A stretch of DNA of 64,000 bases from Bacillus sp. sid0103 (GTDB lineage Bacteria; Bacillota; Bacilli; Bacillales_B; DSM-18226), in assembly GCF_019219025.1 (NCBI RefSeq), contig NZ_JAHUWN010000027.1:1-64000 (forward strand). Direction: 5' to 3'. Under the pieces are notes generated by a model. It made no database searches. It was not told the DNA's origin and was given only the letters and a program-made list of their open reading frames with translations. Positions 1-8,039 of this stretch are shown here, in pieces. The position numbers were made by a program, and so were the translations under genes. Numbering within the stretch: the first letter of the stretch is position 1; each line of letters begins with the position of its first letter.

Positions 1-269
1 TTACGATTTCGTCCTGTTCATCTTTTTGTTTTCTTCGTTCTTGAGATTTTGCAGAGAAATAATTATAGTAGCCAGAACGTGAGACTCCAGCGACATCACA
101 TAAATAGCTCACCATATTTTTCAATTCATACTTCTCAATAACGGAACGAATAAGGATAAACTTTTGGTCAGCTGATAAAGTTATTTCTTTTTCTTCAGCC
201 CCTTTCTGCAAATCGTATCTTTTTTAAAAGTTCATTTTCTGCCTTTAATAAATTATGTTGAGCTTGTTG
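1..269 (-). mobile_element. IS3-family transposase remnant (orfA C-terminus and orfB N-terminus), cut by the window edge
   Basis: Read on the minus strand, about 24 residues of an orfA C-terminus (…KAENELLKKIRFAERG, stop at 195-197) are followed in another frame by an orfB N-terminus. OrfB contains KNMVSYLCDVAGVSRSGYYNYF, the usual start of IS3/IS150-type orfB. The orfA/orfB overlap is A-rich, as expected for programmed frameshifting in this family. OrfB runs off the left edge. OrfA upstream of about position 269 is missing and is replaced directly by brnQ-like sequence, so this end of the element is truncated. No terminal inverted repeat is visible at the junction. Confidence 0.75.
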
Positions 270-573
270 CTGTATCCGTTAGCAATCGTTCTGATTTTAT
301 TAGCGCTCAGCTCACCATTATTCAAGCATAAGCAAAGTGTCTATGCTGCGTCGACGTTCTTTACTTTTTGTGTAAGTTTCTTCTATGAATACAGCTCATA
401 AGCCAGCAGCTTACCCAAGCGTGACAAACTCTTTTTTCGAATCGATTAAGGCTGCTTATATTGAGTATTTACCGCTTTACAATATTGGTCTTGGATGGAT
501 TTTACCTGCCTTAGAGGGTGCGGTTATCGGGTATTTTTGGCCGACAAGCTCTAAAAAGGTTGCTATTCAATAA
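270..573 (+). pseudogene. brnQ: brnQ C-terminal fragment (branched-chain amino acid carrier), truncated and frameshifted
   Basis: Positions 270-384 read LYPLAIVLILLALSSPLFKH… and 385-573, in a second frame, read AAYPSVTNSFFESIKA…LPLYNIGLGWILPALEGAVIGYFWP. Together they match the last membrane segments of LIVCS-family carriers (BrnQ/BraB), which import Leu/Ile/Val with Na+. The two parts are joined by a frameshift near 378-386. Everything upstream is lost at the IS3 junction at about 269. The piece starting at the ATG at 385 could be mistaken for a 62-residue gene, but it is only the carrier's C-terminus. Confidence 0.8.
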
Positions 574-656
574 CCATGAACACATTGATGTGTGAGTTGC
601 ACCACTTCATATAATATCTCGCACGTTAAGAAACAATGATACAGCCTAAAAAGGAC

Positions 657-686
657 AAAGGCGAAAAACAGTAGTTTTTCGCCTTT
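657..686 (+). terminator. Rho-independent terminator after the brnQ fragment
   Basis: A 13-bp stem (AAAGGCGAAAAAC/GTTTTTCGCCTTT) is followed by AATCTTTTTT. It also lies just past the 3' end of the glucokinase gene on the other strand and may serve both directions. Confidence 0.7.
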
Positions 687-720
687 AATCTTTTTTGAAT
701 TAGAAAAAACCTATTGTACA

Positions 721-1710
721 TTATTGAAGTACTAACTTATTAATTAGCTTCTCTTTCGCCAGCCAAGCTCCTCCAATGACCCCTGCGTTATTGCCTAGTG
801 TGGCAATAACAATCTTGACACCATGTGCAACTCTCGGAAAAGCGAATTGAATAAATTCCTCTTTCAGAGGTCTCAGCAATGTATCACCAGCTTTTGAGAC
901 TCCGCCTCCAATAACGATTTTTTCAGGATTTATGCCATTGGCTAAATTAGCAAGGGCCAATCCTAAATGGTAGGCAACCTCACCTATGACTCTGTTGGCG
1001 AGTTCATCCCCTTCGTTTGCAGCGTCAAAAACACGCTTGGCAGACAGGGGCTGTCCATCATAATAATCTCGTAATATACTAGTCTCGTTGGTAGAAGCTA
1101 ATTCCTCCATTGCCAAACGGACAACTCCTGTTGCGGATGCTACCGTTTCCAGACATCCTGATTTCCCACAATTACAAGGTGAACCATCTTTAGGAACGGA
1201 TGATATATGACCTATTTCACCACCGGCTCCATTTACACCATTCACAACCTCGCCATTGACGATAATTCCACCTCCTACACCTGTGCCTAATGTGACACAG
1301 ATTAAGTTTTTAGCACCCTTGCCGGCACCTTTCCACATTTCACCGATTGCCGCAATATTAGCATCATTGTCCACAACAACCGGCAGGGATGTTTCCCTCT
1401 CAAGAATGGTTTGTAAAAGGAATCGTTCCCAGCCTAGGTTAACCGCCACTTCAACTGAACCATCCTTCGAATTTACAGGGCCCGGCGCACCGATTCCGAT
1501 TCCAACTAACTGATTTTTTGTTTGATTTAATTCTTCTAACTTTTGATCAATCGATCTTGCAATCGATGCAGGTATGTGTTTGCCCTTATTACTTATATCA
1601 GTATCGATCTCCCAGCTATAAATGATGTCACCCTGCAAACTGATAAAAGCCATTTTAATCGTGGTCCCGCCTATATCAACACCAACTAACCATCTTTCTT
1701 CCATAACCAT
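721..1710 (-). CDS. glcK: ROK-family glucokinase (GlcK type)
   Basis: 329 aa. It phosphorylates glucose with ATP in the cytoplasm. The N-terminal phosphate-binding motif is VGVDIGGTTIK, the ATP-site glycines are in LGTGVGGGI, and the ROK zinc motif CNCGKSGCLE is complete. Length and sequence match Bacillus GlcK closely. Start: ATG at 1710 behind AAGGAA; an internal ATG two codons later is possible. It is last in the run of minus-strand sugar genes but is separated from the dehydrogenase upstream by a hairpin at 1761-1788. In this setting it would trap the glucose released by the neighbouring dehydrogenase/epimerase enzymes (inference). Confidence 0.9.
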   Translation of the reverse strand: MVMEERWLVGVDIGGTTIKMAFISLQGDIIYSWEIDTDISNKGKHIPASIARSIDQKLEELNQTKNQLVGIGIGAPGPVNSKDGSVEVAVNLGWERFLLQTILERETSLPVVVDNDANIAAIGEMWKGAGKGAKNLICVTLGTGVGGGIIVNGEVVNGVNGAGGEIGHISSVPKDGSPCNCGKSGCLETVASATGVVRLAMEELASTNETSILRDYYDGQPLSAKRVFDAANEGDELANRVIGEVAYHLGLALANLANGINPEKIVIGGGVSKAGDTLLRPLKEEFIQFAFPRVAHGVKIVIATLGNNAGVIGGAWLAKEKLINKLVLQ

Positions 1711-1760
1711 TCACTCATTTCCTTCATGTTTTCCCACTCCGAAAAGCGCCATTTTTACAA

Positions 1761-1788
1761 AAGAGGCTCCTCGATTGAGAAGCCTCTT
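1761..1788 (-). terminator. Hairpin between the 1852-3039 dehydrogenase and glcK
   Basis: AAGAGGCT/AGCCTCTT stem with a 12-nt loop and only a short T stretch after it on the minus strand. It may be a partial terminator. Confidence 0.5.
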
Positions 1789-1799
1789 GTCAAGTTTGA

Positions 1800-1851
1800 G
1801 AATTGTCTAGCTCCAACGCCCAGTGACTAACGGGAGCTTCTGCCTTTCTCA
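1800..1851. repeat. Short copy of a dispersed Bacillaceae intergenic repeat (TGTCTAGCTCCAACGCC type)
   Basis: TGTCTAGCTCCAACGCC … CGGGAGCTTCTGCCTTTCTC resembles the element at 25377-25457 (TGTCTAGCTACAGCGCC … GGGGCGCTTCCGCTTTTCC). Both lie just downstream of sugar dehydrogenase genes. The repeat is common between genes of this family; no function is known to me. Confidence 0.5.
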
Positions 1852-3039
1852 TTATTTTACAGCTGCAGCTGTTTTTTCAAGATTAACCCATTGACCTTTT
1901 TCAGCAGATTCAAGAATCGCATCAGCGATTAATTCAATCTGGTAGCCATCATTGAAGTTAGGTGAGAATTCAGTACCCTCACTGATTGCTTTAAAGAAAT
2001 CATATGTTTCAATGATCTTTGTTTCACCGTAACCAATACCTAGAGCAGGGATTGGCCATAGTCCTTCACCGTAAGGAGTTGCTGGTCCTGAGTAAACCGT
2101 TCTAAATCCTTTTGCATCACTTGGATCATCAGCGAAGCAAACTTGAAGTTCGTCACGGCGCTCATAGTTAAAGTATAAAGAACCTTTTTCACCATGAATT
2201 TCAAAAGTTAGGAAGTTGTTGCGGCCATGCGCATTACGTGTTGCTTCAATCGTTCCGATTGCACCATTATCAAACTTAACCATCGTAATAAATTCATCAT
2301 CCACGTCTACAGCTGCTTTAGGTACATCGTCGCTACCGGCCTTCACAGTACCTAACTTGTCGATGCCGCCAGTTTGAATTGGTCTTTCAGGAATCCATGT
2401 TTTTGTGATCGCATTTACATCTGTGATTTCGCCAACAAGGTAACGAGCATAATCAACTACGTGTGTACCAATATCACCTAGAGCACCTGACCCAGCGATT
2501 TTCTTTTGGAAGCGCCATGATAATGGAGAGTTCGGATCAGCTGACCAGTCTTGTAAGTACGTTCCACGGAAGCTTAGAACTTTACCAATTCTTCCTTCTT
2601 CAATATATTTTTTCGCAAGTGCAACAGCTGGTGTTCTCCTGTAGTTGAAAGCAACCGCGTGTTTTACACCTGCTGCTTTTACAGCTTCTAGCATTTCCTT
2701 CGCTTGTTCTGCGCCTAATGCCAAAGGCTTTTCGCAGATAATATGTTTACCAGCTTTTGCAGCTGCAATCGCAATCTCTGCGTGAGTATTATTTGGAGTT
2801 ACGATATCAATGACATCGATTTCTGGATTGTTAACAACTTCTCTCCAATCGGTCGCATAGTTGTCAAAGCCTAATCTTGCTGCCGCATCTTTAGCCAATC
2901 CTTCATTAACGTCAACTACTGTATGGCGATGAGGAATTGCTGGTGCTGGCCAGAAAAACATTGGCATTCCTGCATATGCAAGTGAATGCGCCTTACCCAT
3001 AAATCCTCCGCCGATCATACCTACGTTTAATTTTTTCAT
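1852..3039 (-). CDS. Gfo/Idh/MocA-family sugar dehydrogenase, levoglucosan-dehydrogenase (LgdA)-like
   Basis: 395 aa. The N-terminal Rossmann fold has GMIGGGFMGKAHS at residues 7-19, the EKP motif (CEKPLALG) lies near residue 98, and a C-terminal alpha/beta catalytic domain follows. The stretches FMGKAHSLAYAGMPMFFWP, YLQDWSADPNSPLSWRF and ATRNAHGRNN resemble levoglucosan 3-dehydrogenase, which oxidises C3 of 1,6-anhydroglucose with NAD+. A related glycoside 3-dehydrogenase is possible. Start: ATG behind GGGAGGAT. It follows an epimerase gene (3106-3927) with a 66-nt gap and precedes glcK, which fits a route from a C3-oxidised sugar to glucose 6-phosphate. Family assignment is firm; the substrate is inferred from remembered family sequences. 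Confidence 0.85.
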   Translation of the reverse strand: MKKLNVGMIGGGFMGKAHSLAYAGMPMFFWPAPAIPHRHTVVDVNEGLAKDAAARLGFDNYATDWREVVNNPEIDVIDIVTPNNTHAEIAIAAAKAGKHIICEKPLALGAEQAKEMLEAVKAAGVKHAVAFNYRRTPAVALAKKYIEEGRIGKVLSFRGTYLQDWSADPNSPLSWRFQKKIAGSGALGDIGTHVVDYARYLVGEITDVNAITKTWIPERPIQTGGIDKLGTVKAGSDDVPKAAVDVDDEFITMVKFDNGAIGTIEATRNAHGRNNFLTFEIHGEKGSLYFNYERRDELQVCFADDPSDAKGFRTVYSGPATPYGEGLWPIPALGIGYGETKIIETYDFFKAISEGTEFSPNFNDGYQIELIADAILESAEKGQWVNLEKTAAAVK

Positions 3040-3105
3040 CTTAGTATCCTCCCACTATTATCTTCTTATTTTTAAAAAGTTTGATATTCCTAATGGATGA
3101 AACGT

Positions 3106-3927
3106 TTATGCTTGATTTACTTTATCAAATTGATTTAAATAGCTACGGCTGATTTTAGCCCCATGTTTTGGATCTGGGTAGCTGTCTAACTCAACCGTAA
3201 TCCAGCCATCATAGTTTGCCTCTTCTAATGCTTTAACCATTTCATCAAATTTTTGATGCCCTTCACCTAATGGTAAAAAATCTCCATTGGCATAATCTTT
3301 GAAATGCACATACTTGACACGATCCACATATTTTCTGATGACAGCCACAGGATCTCCACCGCCTGCTTCGATATGAGCTGTGTCTGGGCAAAGATTAATT
3401 TTTGTTAATGGCATTAATTTATCTAGTTGTTCAGGAGCCTGAACATTCGTTCCTAAATGAGGGTGATAACTTGCAACAAGATTATATTTTTCAGCAATTT
3501 CTACTACTTTATTAAGCGCATTACCAAGGGCGGTATAATCACTTTCAAGAATCCCGTTTGCACGTACTGCTCCGCCGCCGATCACAAGATGCTCTGCACC
3601 TACTTCTGATGCGAATGCCGCTACACTTTCGATTTTTATTAATTCTTCTTCTAAAATATCAGGGAAAATAAAGTTCCCGCCTGTATAAACACCAACCAAA
3701 GTTAAAGAATGCTCGTTCATCAATTTTAAAAACTCATCTTTTTTATCTTTGTATTCCATCAAGTTGCCATCGAAGATTTCAAAGCCATTATAGCCAGCTT
3801 CGGAAATATCCTTTAATGCCTCTTCTGTTGATCCGTAAGCAAGGTAGTAAGAATCCTTAACAGAAGTAACACCCGCTGGATGACCAACTACGCCGCCCCA
3901 AGTATTTGTTTGATAACCTAATTTCAT
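3106..3927 (-). CDS. Sugar phosphate isomerase/epimerase (IolE/IolI-type TIM barrel)
   Basis: 273 aa from the ATG at 3927, which has TGGAGG 9 nt upstream; the frame continues upstream to 4002 without a ribosome site. AP-endonuclease-2-type barrel with the usual metal ligands spread over the strands: FEIFDGN, SYHPHLG, CPDTAHIEAGG, KYVHFKDY and ITVELDSY. Such enzymes epimerise keto-sugars or act as lyases and hydratases on 3-keto sugars; the Bacillus smithii levoglucosan route uses two of them (LgdB1, LgdB2). Encoded directly upstream of the LgdA-like dehydrogenase. Three operator-like palindromes lie upstream (4007-4241). The exact reaction is not decided by sequence. Confidence 0.85.
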   Translation of the reverse strand: MKLGYQTNTWGGVVGHPAGVTSVKDSYYLAYGSTEEALKDISEAGYNGFEIFDGNLMEYKDKKDEFLKLMNEHSLTLVGVYTGGNFIFPDILEEELIKIESVAAFASEVGAEHLVIGGGAVRANGILESDYTALGNALNKVVEIAEKYNLVASYHPHLGTNVQAPEQLDKLMPLTKINLCPDTAHIEAGGGDPVAVIRKYVDRVKYVHFKDYANGDFLPLGEGHQKFDEMVKALEEANYDGWITVELDSYPDPKHGAKISRSYLNQFDKVNQA

Positions 3928-4006
3928 TTGATTACCTCCATATCTTTTGGAATTTAGTGTGCCATATTTCATCCTATAAAAACCGAAGCAACTCACCTTC
4001 AATTAT

Positions 4007-4020
4007 AGTAATCGATTACA
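4007..4020. promoter_or_regulatory. LacI-type operator, AGTAATCGATTACA
   Basis: 13 of 14 bases match the palindrome TGTAATCGATTACA. It lies 80 nt upstream of the epimerase start at 3927. Confidence 0.7.
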
Positions 4021-4092
4021 TTTTCTTTTTAAAAATTTCTCTAAACTTTCAATAATATTAAGATTTAATCCATTATTTACGGTTTAGCATAA

Positions 4093-4106
4093 TGTAATCC
4101 ATTACA
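4093..4106. promoter_or_regulatory. LacI-type operator, TGTAATCCATTACA
   Basis: Both hexamer arms are perfect (TGTAAT/ATTACA); the centre is CC instead of CG. Second of three sites ahead of the 3927 start. Confidence 0.7.
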
Positions 4107-4227
4107 TTTTTATGTGCAGATGAACTGCTGTTTTTTAAAAGGAAGTAATGAATTAATCTCTATTTATTTCTAGTCAATACTATCATCAGACAAGAATAAT
4201 AGATGTTGTGTCGCTTACATGAATTAT

Positions 4228-4241
4228 TGTAATCGATTACA
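4228..4241. promoter_or_regulatory. LacI-type operator, perfect TGTAATCGATTACA
   Basis: Perfect 14-bp palindrome, the third site in this promoter region. Spacing to the 4093 site is 135 bp, which would allow looping by a tetrameric or paired repressor (inference). Confidence 0.75.
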
Positions 4242-4281
4242 CCTGAATATGCAACCTATAATTTTAAATTGTCACAAAATG

Positions 4282-4450
4282 TCACAATTTGTTCACCATA
4301 AGCTTAGGAGGAAAGGAAATCGTAAAAGTTGTTCCCTTTGCTTTTATACTATCAACATGAATAAATCCCTTTACAACCTTCAATTGGTTACGAATTTCGT
4401 GAGCGATACCTACTGCCAGCTTTTCAAGATGTTGACGATGATCCATAGTT
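4282..4450 (-). pseudogene. Histidine-kinase remnant with internal deletion
   Basis: The minus strand reads HRQHLEKLAVGIAHEIRNQLKVVKGFIHVDSIKAKGTTFTISFPPKL. The first part is a HisKA phosphoacceptor box (H in AHEIRN) as in Bacillus sporulation-type sensor kinases. The second part is the last strand of a HATPase_c domain (DS.KGTTFTI.FP). The ATP-binding domain between them is missing, so this cannot be an active kinase. The fragment overlaps the 3' end of the SDR gene on the same strand. No function is likely. Confidence 0.65.
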
Positions 4451-4462
4451 AAAGCATTCAGA

Positions 4463-5263
4463 TTAGAGGCTTGCAACGGAGCCACCATCAACTCGAAGGT
4501 TGACACCGTTTATAAAAGAAGCCTTGTTTGAAGCAAGGTACACAACAGCTGAAGCAACTTCCTCCACCGTCCCTGGCCGTTTCACTTCAACATTCGGACG
4601 ATTTTCCTTAAGAAATTGCTGGATTGCTTCATCAGGACTGATGTTTAGCTTTTTGGCATTATCCTTCAACAGGTCCTCAAGCATAGGTGTCATGATAAAC
4701 GCAGGCGATACCGTATTGACAAGTATTCCTTCTGCGGCATATGCCTTGGATAAGCTTTTTGTAAAATTAATCAGTGCTGCTTTAGAGGCATTGTAATGAG
4801 GCATGAATGCGTCTGGTTGAATGCCGGATTCTGATGAAATGTTAATAATGCGGCCAAATCCTGTTCTTTTCATAAAAGGAATAATTGCTTTAGTTACACG
4901 TACAGTTCCAAAAAGATTGACGTCAAAAATATGCTGCCATTCGTCTATATCCAATGATTCAAAGTCATCAAATCCACTTGCAATCCCCGCATTATTAACG
5001 AGGATGTCGACGGTTTTAAAACGATCAATAGCAGAAGCAACAAGATGGTCGACGTCTGCTTGTTTTGTTAAATCGGCTTGAATAGCAAGAACACTTCCTC
5101 CGGTTTTTTCGATTTCAGCCGACGCCTCATTTAACGATTCCGCGCCGCGTGCACAAATTACAACGTTGGCACCTTCTTCCGCAAACGCCATGGCAATTGC
5201 TTTCCCAATACCTTTACTGCTGCCAGTCACAAGTGCGGTTTTATTTTTTAATTCCAGATTCAT
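4463..5263 (-). CDS. SDR-family oxidoreductase
   Basis: 266 aa from the ATG at 5263 (MNLELKNKTALVTG). An ATG four codons upstream (5275) sits directly on the AAAGGA, so the later start is preferred. Classical SDR: TGSSKGIG cofactor motif at residues 13-20, NNAG, the catalytic Ser-Tyr-Lys set with SSESG and YNASK, and a C-terminal VDGG. It reduces a ketone or oxidises an alcohol with NAD(P)(H). Neighbours (ABM protein, MFS, sugar dehydrogenases) suggest a sugar or polyol substrate. No specific identity can be claimed. Confidence 0.88.
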   Translation of the reverse strand: MNLELKNKTALVTGSSKGIGKAIAMAFAEEGANVVICARGAESLNEASAEIEKTGGSVLAIQADLTKQADVDHLVASAIDRFKTVDILVNNAGIASGFDDFESLDIDEWQHIFDVNLFGTVRVTKAIIPFMKRTGFGRIINISSESGIQPDAFMPHYNASKAALINFTKSLSKAYAAEGILVNTVSPAFIMTPMLEDLLKDNAKKLNISPDEAIQQFLKENRPNVEVKRPGTVEEVASAVVYLASNKASFINGVNLRVDGGSVASL

Positions 5264-5311
5264 TTTTTCATCCATTCCTTTCTATACTAACCTGATAAAA
5301 TTGTAGTTACC

Positions 5312-5361
5312 AAATAAGGATTAACTCTAGCTGATACACAGCTCGGAGTTAATCCTTATTT
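5312..5361. terminator. Long perfect inverted repeat between the ABM protein and the SDR
   Basis: A 16-bp stem, AAATAAGGATTAACTC/GAGTTAATCCTTATTT, with an 18-nt loop. On the minus strand it is followed by few Ts, so it may act as an attenuator or mRNA-stabilising hairpin rather than a full stop. Confidence 0.55.
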
Positions 5362-5371
5362 TTGTCTAATA

Positions 5372-5665
5372 TTAATTTTTCACTGAAGCCTCAAATAATT
5401 CTGCATGGATAGGTTCAGCAACTATGGGTTCAACAGCTTTTATGAATCTTTTAAAGTGAGGGGTTTCCTCATGGAGTTGAATCGCTTCTTCATCCTTCCA
5501 TTTCTCAACAAAGATAAAGCTGTTCGCCTCTTCTGGATTTTCATAATATTGATAACTAATATTTCCGGACTCCGCTTGAGACGGTTTTGTTACAAGCCTT
5601 GCCTCTTCCAAGAATATTTCACGATAAGGCGCATTCACCTTCATTTTTGCGTGAATGATAATCAT
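5372..5665 (-). CDS. Antibiotic-biosynthesis-monooxygenase (ABM)-domain protein, YgiN-like
   Basis: 97 aa. A single ferredoxin-like ABM domain: an N-terminal strand IIIHAKMKVNAPYREIFLEEA, then SGNISYQYYENPEEANSFIFVEKW and the ETPHFKRF helix typical of the family. Members act as small cofactor-free oxygenases or as regulators of quinol and keto-compound turnover, usually as dimers. Start: ATG behind GGGGGAAG. It lies between the MFS gene (39 nt away) and the SDR, on the same strand. The role here is unknown. Confidence 0.8.
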   Translation of the reverse strand: MIIIHAKMKVNAPYREIFLEEARLVTKPSQAESGNISYQYYENPEEANSFIFVEKWKDEEAIQLHEETPHFKRFIKAVEPIVAEPIHAELFEASVKN

Positions 5666-5704
5666 TGTTCTTCCCCCTTAATGAGCGAATTTTTTTAAAA
5701 ATAA

Positions 5705-6982
5705 TTAACCTGCATGTTTTTCTAATAAAATCTCTTTTTTATTATCCTTTTCGGAAGGAAGCTTCATAAATTTCATTAAATACGCACCAAAGAAATACGT
5801 GCCTGCGAAGATCCAAATAACCCCTTTTGCACCGATAAGTCCAATAAATAACCCAACGATTGCTGGAGCGATAAAGTAGGACATTCCTGCACCAAAGCTT
5901 ACAATCGCCATCGCTGATCCTTTTTTCTCAGGAGCAAGAGATGCTACTAGAGCTGAAAGTGGCACGAAACCACAAAGCACAATTCCCATTAAAATACCTG
6001 CAATATTCAAGGCCAAGAAACTGCTGCCAAATACTTCAGGCGTGTAAAGCAAGACAAGTAACATGACGCCCATACCGAAGCTGCCAAGCCATTGAATCGT
6101 TTTTTGCCAGCCTAACCATTTATCACTGATGTAAGGAATGATTAGGTTAAAGATAATATTTGCAAACCACATCGTTCCCCACATTTGCAGAAACTGTTCA
6201 GTGGTAAATCCGTAATTTGACTTCAAGTACATCGGGAAAAAGATTGGCAGGGAACCGATCCCCGTTGAATTGATAATCCGGACCACGCCACCGATCGCCA
6301 CTTTCGGCTGTTCGATACAAATGGTGAATCCACTCATTAAGCTCTTTAGCTTTTCCTTCGGATTTCCCTTTTGTTCCGTTCTTACATCACCTTTTACCAC
6401 GATAAGACCAACAATTCCTCCAACTAATACCCAAGCTACTGCACTCCACAACAACCCGATATATCCAATCTTCGGAAGCATGTAAGCAGGGAAATAACTT
6501 CCTACAACATAGAGCCCGCCGCTCCACGCTGCCCAAAACAATCCTACAGCTGTCGCCAAAATCCGCTCTGGACTGCGATAAGTAACCCACACTAAGAAAG
6601 AGTAACAGAATAAAGGATAACCTAAACCACGAATCCCATAAGTGGGGAGCATAATAGCGAAATTGTTTAACTTTAAACCATATTCAATAAATAGAACTTG
6701 ACCGATTAACCAAGTAACAAGACCGATAACCATTACTCTCCTTGGTCCCCACATCTCGGTGAGTACACCAGAAAAATAAGATGCGATAGCCAAGATGGCT
6801 CCATAAACCGCAAAAAGAGTGGCTGATTGTTGAACGGTCAATCCCTTTTCAATAAGATAGGGAGACAACCATGCGTGCTCGAGACCGTCACCGGCCATAA
6901 AAATTAAAGTTGCAACAAATCCCCAAACGACTCCCATTGGAAGTCCGCCTAAAGTACGTTCTTGACCTACAAGCGTTTTCAT
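5705..6982 (-). CDS. MFS transporter of the polyol-permease family (RbtT/DalT/CsbX-like)
   Basis: 425 aa from the ATG at 6982 behind TAGAGGTG; an upstream in-frame ATG at 7045 lies inside a hairpin repeat and is unlikely. About 12 membrane helices. Resembles ribitol/arabinitol permeases and CsbX: FMAGDGLEHAWLSPYL at the start, GIRGLGYPLFCYSFLVW in the middle, and a GPRR motif in the loop after helix 2. Proton-linked uptake of a polyol or sugar derivative is the family role. It follows the epimerase/dehydrogenase pair (7068-9214), giving this half of the island its own importer. The substrate is not determined. Confidence 0.85.
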   Translation of the reverse strand: MKTLVGQERTLGGLPMGVVWGFVATLIFMAGDGLEHAWLSPYLIEKGLTVQQSATLFAVYGAILAIASYFSGVLTEMWGPRRVMVIGLVTWLIGQVLFIEYGLKLNNFAIMLPTYGIRGLGYPLFCYSFLVWVTYRSPERILATAVGLFWAAWSGGLYVVGSYFPAYMLPKIGYIGLLWSAVAWVLVGGIVGLIVVKGDVRTEQKGNPKEKLKSLMSGFTICIEQPKVAIGGVVRIINSTGIGSLPIFFPMYLKSNYGFTTEQFLQMWGTMWFANIIFNLIIPYISDKWLGWQKTIQWLGSFGMGVMLLVLLYTPEVFGSSFLALNIAGILMGIVLCGFVPLSALVASLAPEKKGSAMAIVSFGAGMSYFIAPAIVGLFIGLIGAKGVIWIFAGTYFFGAYLMKFMKLPSEKDNKKEILLEKHAG

Positions 6983-7010
6983 TTTTAACACCTCTATTTT
7001 TATTAATTGG

Positions 7011-7063
7011 GTGCAGGGGGGACGGTTCTCATTCTTCGGAAGCATGTGAACCCGTCCCTGTGC
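7011..7063. repeat. Hairpin repeat (GGGACGGTTCTCAT type) between epimerase and MFS genes
   Basis: The two arms GTGCAGGGGGGACGGTTCTCAT and ATGTGAACCCGTCCCTGTGC are inverted and imperfect. This kind of small dispersed hairpin is frequent between Bacillus genes and can attenuate downstream expression. Confidence 0.55.
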
Positions 7064-7067
7064 TTCC

Positions 7068-8039
7068 TTAAGCCCACCACATTTCCGATACTTGCTCTTT
7101 AAACAACGTTCCTTTTAACAATGTGATTGCTTTCATTAAGCCTTCATCGATAGACGCCAACATATCTTCATGTTCAATGGAAACCACGTAATCATACCCT
7201 ACTGCACGAAGTGTACTGATCATATCTTTCCACATTTTTTCGTTATGGCCATAGCCCACTGAGCGGAAGGTCCATGAGCGATCCAATACTTGACTGTAAT
7301 GCTTCGTATCGAGAACACCATTCACCTTGATATTGGCTTGGTCTAAATAGGTATCTTTTGCATGGAAATGGAAGATCGCATTTTCACGGCCTAATTTTTT
7401 AATAGCTTCGACTGGGTCGATTCCTTGCCATACCAAATGGCTTGGATCGAAGTTGGCTCCGATGTTCTCTCCTGCTTGTTCTCTTAGTTTTAATAGTGTT
7501 TCCGGATTATAAACAACAAATCCCGGATGCATTTCGAAAGCAATTTGATGAATCCCATGTCTTTCAGCGAATTTCGCTTCTTCTTTCCAGTACGGAATAA
7601 CGATATCATTCCATTGCCATTCTAAGACTTCTGCATATTCTGGAGGCCAAGAGCAGGTCACCCAATTTGGAAACTTGGCACCCGGATGATCCCCTGGACA
7701 TCCAGCAAAACCATTGATAACTGGTACTTCTAACTGTTCAGCCAGTAAAACCGTTTTTCTCCATACATCATGCGCCTCTTTGGCAGCCTTTACATTAGGA
7801 TGTAGAGGGTTGCCATGGCAGCTTAGTCCACTGATGGTTAGTCCCCTGCTTTCAATCGCCCGTCGGAACGATTTGATTTTATCTGGATTCCCTAACAATT
7901 CATCAGGATTACAATGACTATTCCCCGGATAGTTACCGGTTCCTAACTCAACGGCCTCTACTCCTATTTGGGCTAATTTATCTAACATGGCTTCGAAAGG
8001 AAGATTTTGATATAGAACTGTAAACACACCTAGTTTCAC
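7068..8039 (-). CDS. Sugar phosphate isomerase/epimerase, 3-keto-sugar-cluster type (copy 1)
   Basis: 323 aa. GTG start at 8039 overlaps the TGA of the dehydrogenase upstream (GTGA, 4 nt), with AAGGAGG inside that gene's 3' end, so the two are translationally coupled. Xylose-isomerase-like TIM barrel with putative metal ligands in QIAFEMHPGF, NFDPSHLVWQ, FHFHAKDT and VSIEHEDM. A very close paralogue with the same overlap lies at 26528-27499. Likely role: epimerisation, elimination or hydration on the 3-keto sugar made by the coupled dehydrogenase (inference from co-occurrence). Confidence 0.85.
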   Translation of the reverse strand: MKLGVFTVLYQNLPFEAMLDKLAQIGVEAVELGTGNYPGNSHCNPDELLGNPDKIKSFRRAIESRGLTISGLSCHGNPLHPNVKAAKEAHDVWRKTVLLAEQLEVPVINGFAGCPGDHPGAKFPNWVTCSWPPEYAEVLEWQWNDIVIPYWKEEAKFAERHGIHQIAFEMHPGFVVYNPETLLKLREQAGENIGANFDPSHLVWQGIDPVEAIKKLGRENAIFHFHAKDTYLDQANIKVNGVLDTKHYSQVLDRSWTFRSVGYGHNEKMWKDMISTLRAVGYDYVVSIEHEDMLASIDEGLMKAITLLKGTLFKEQVSEMWWA

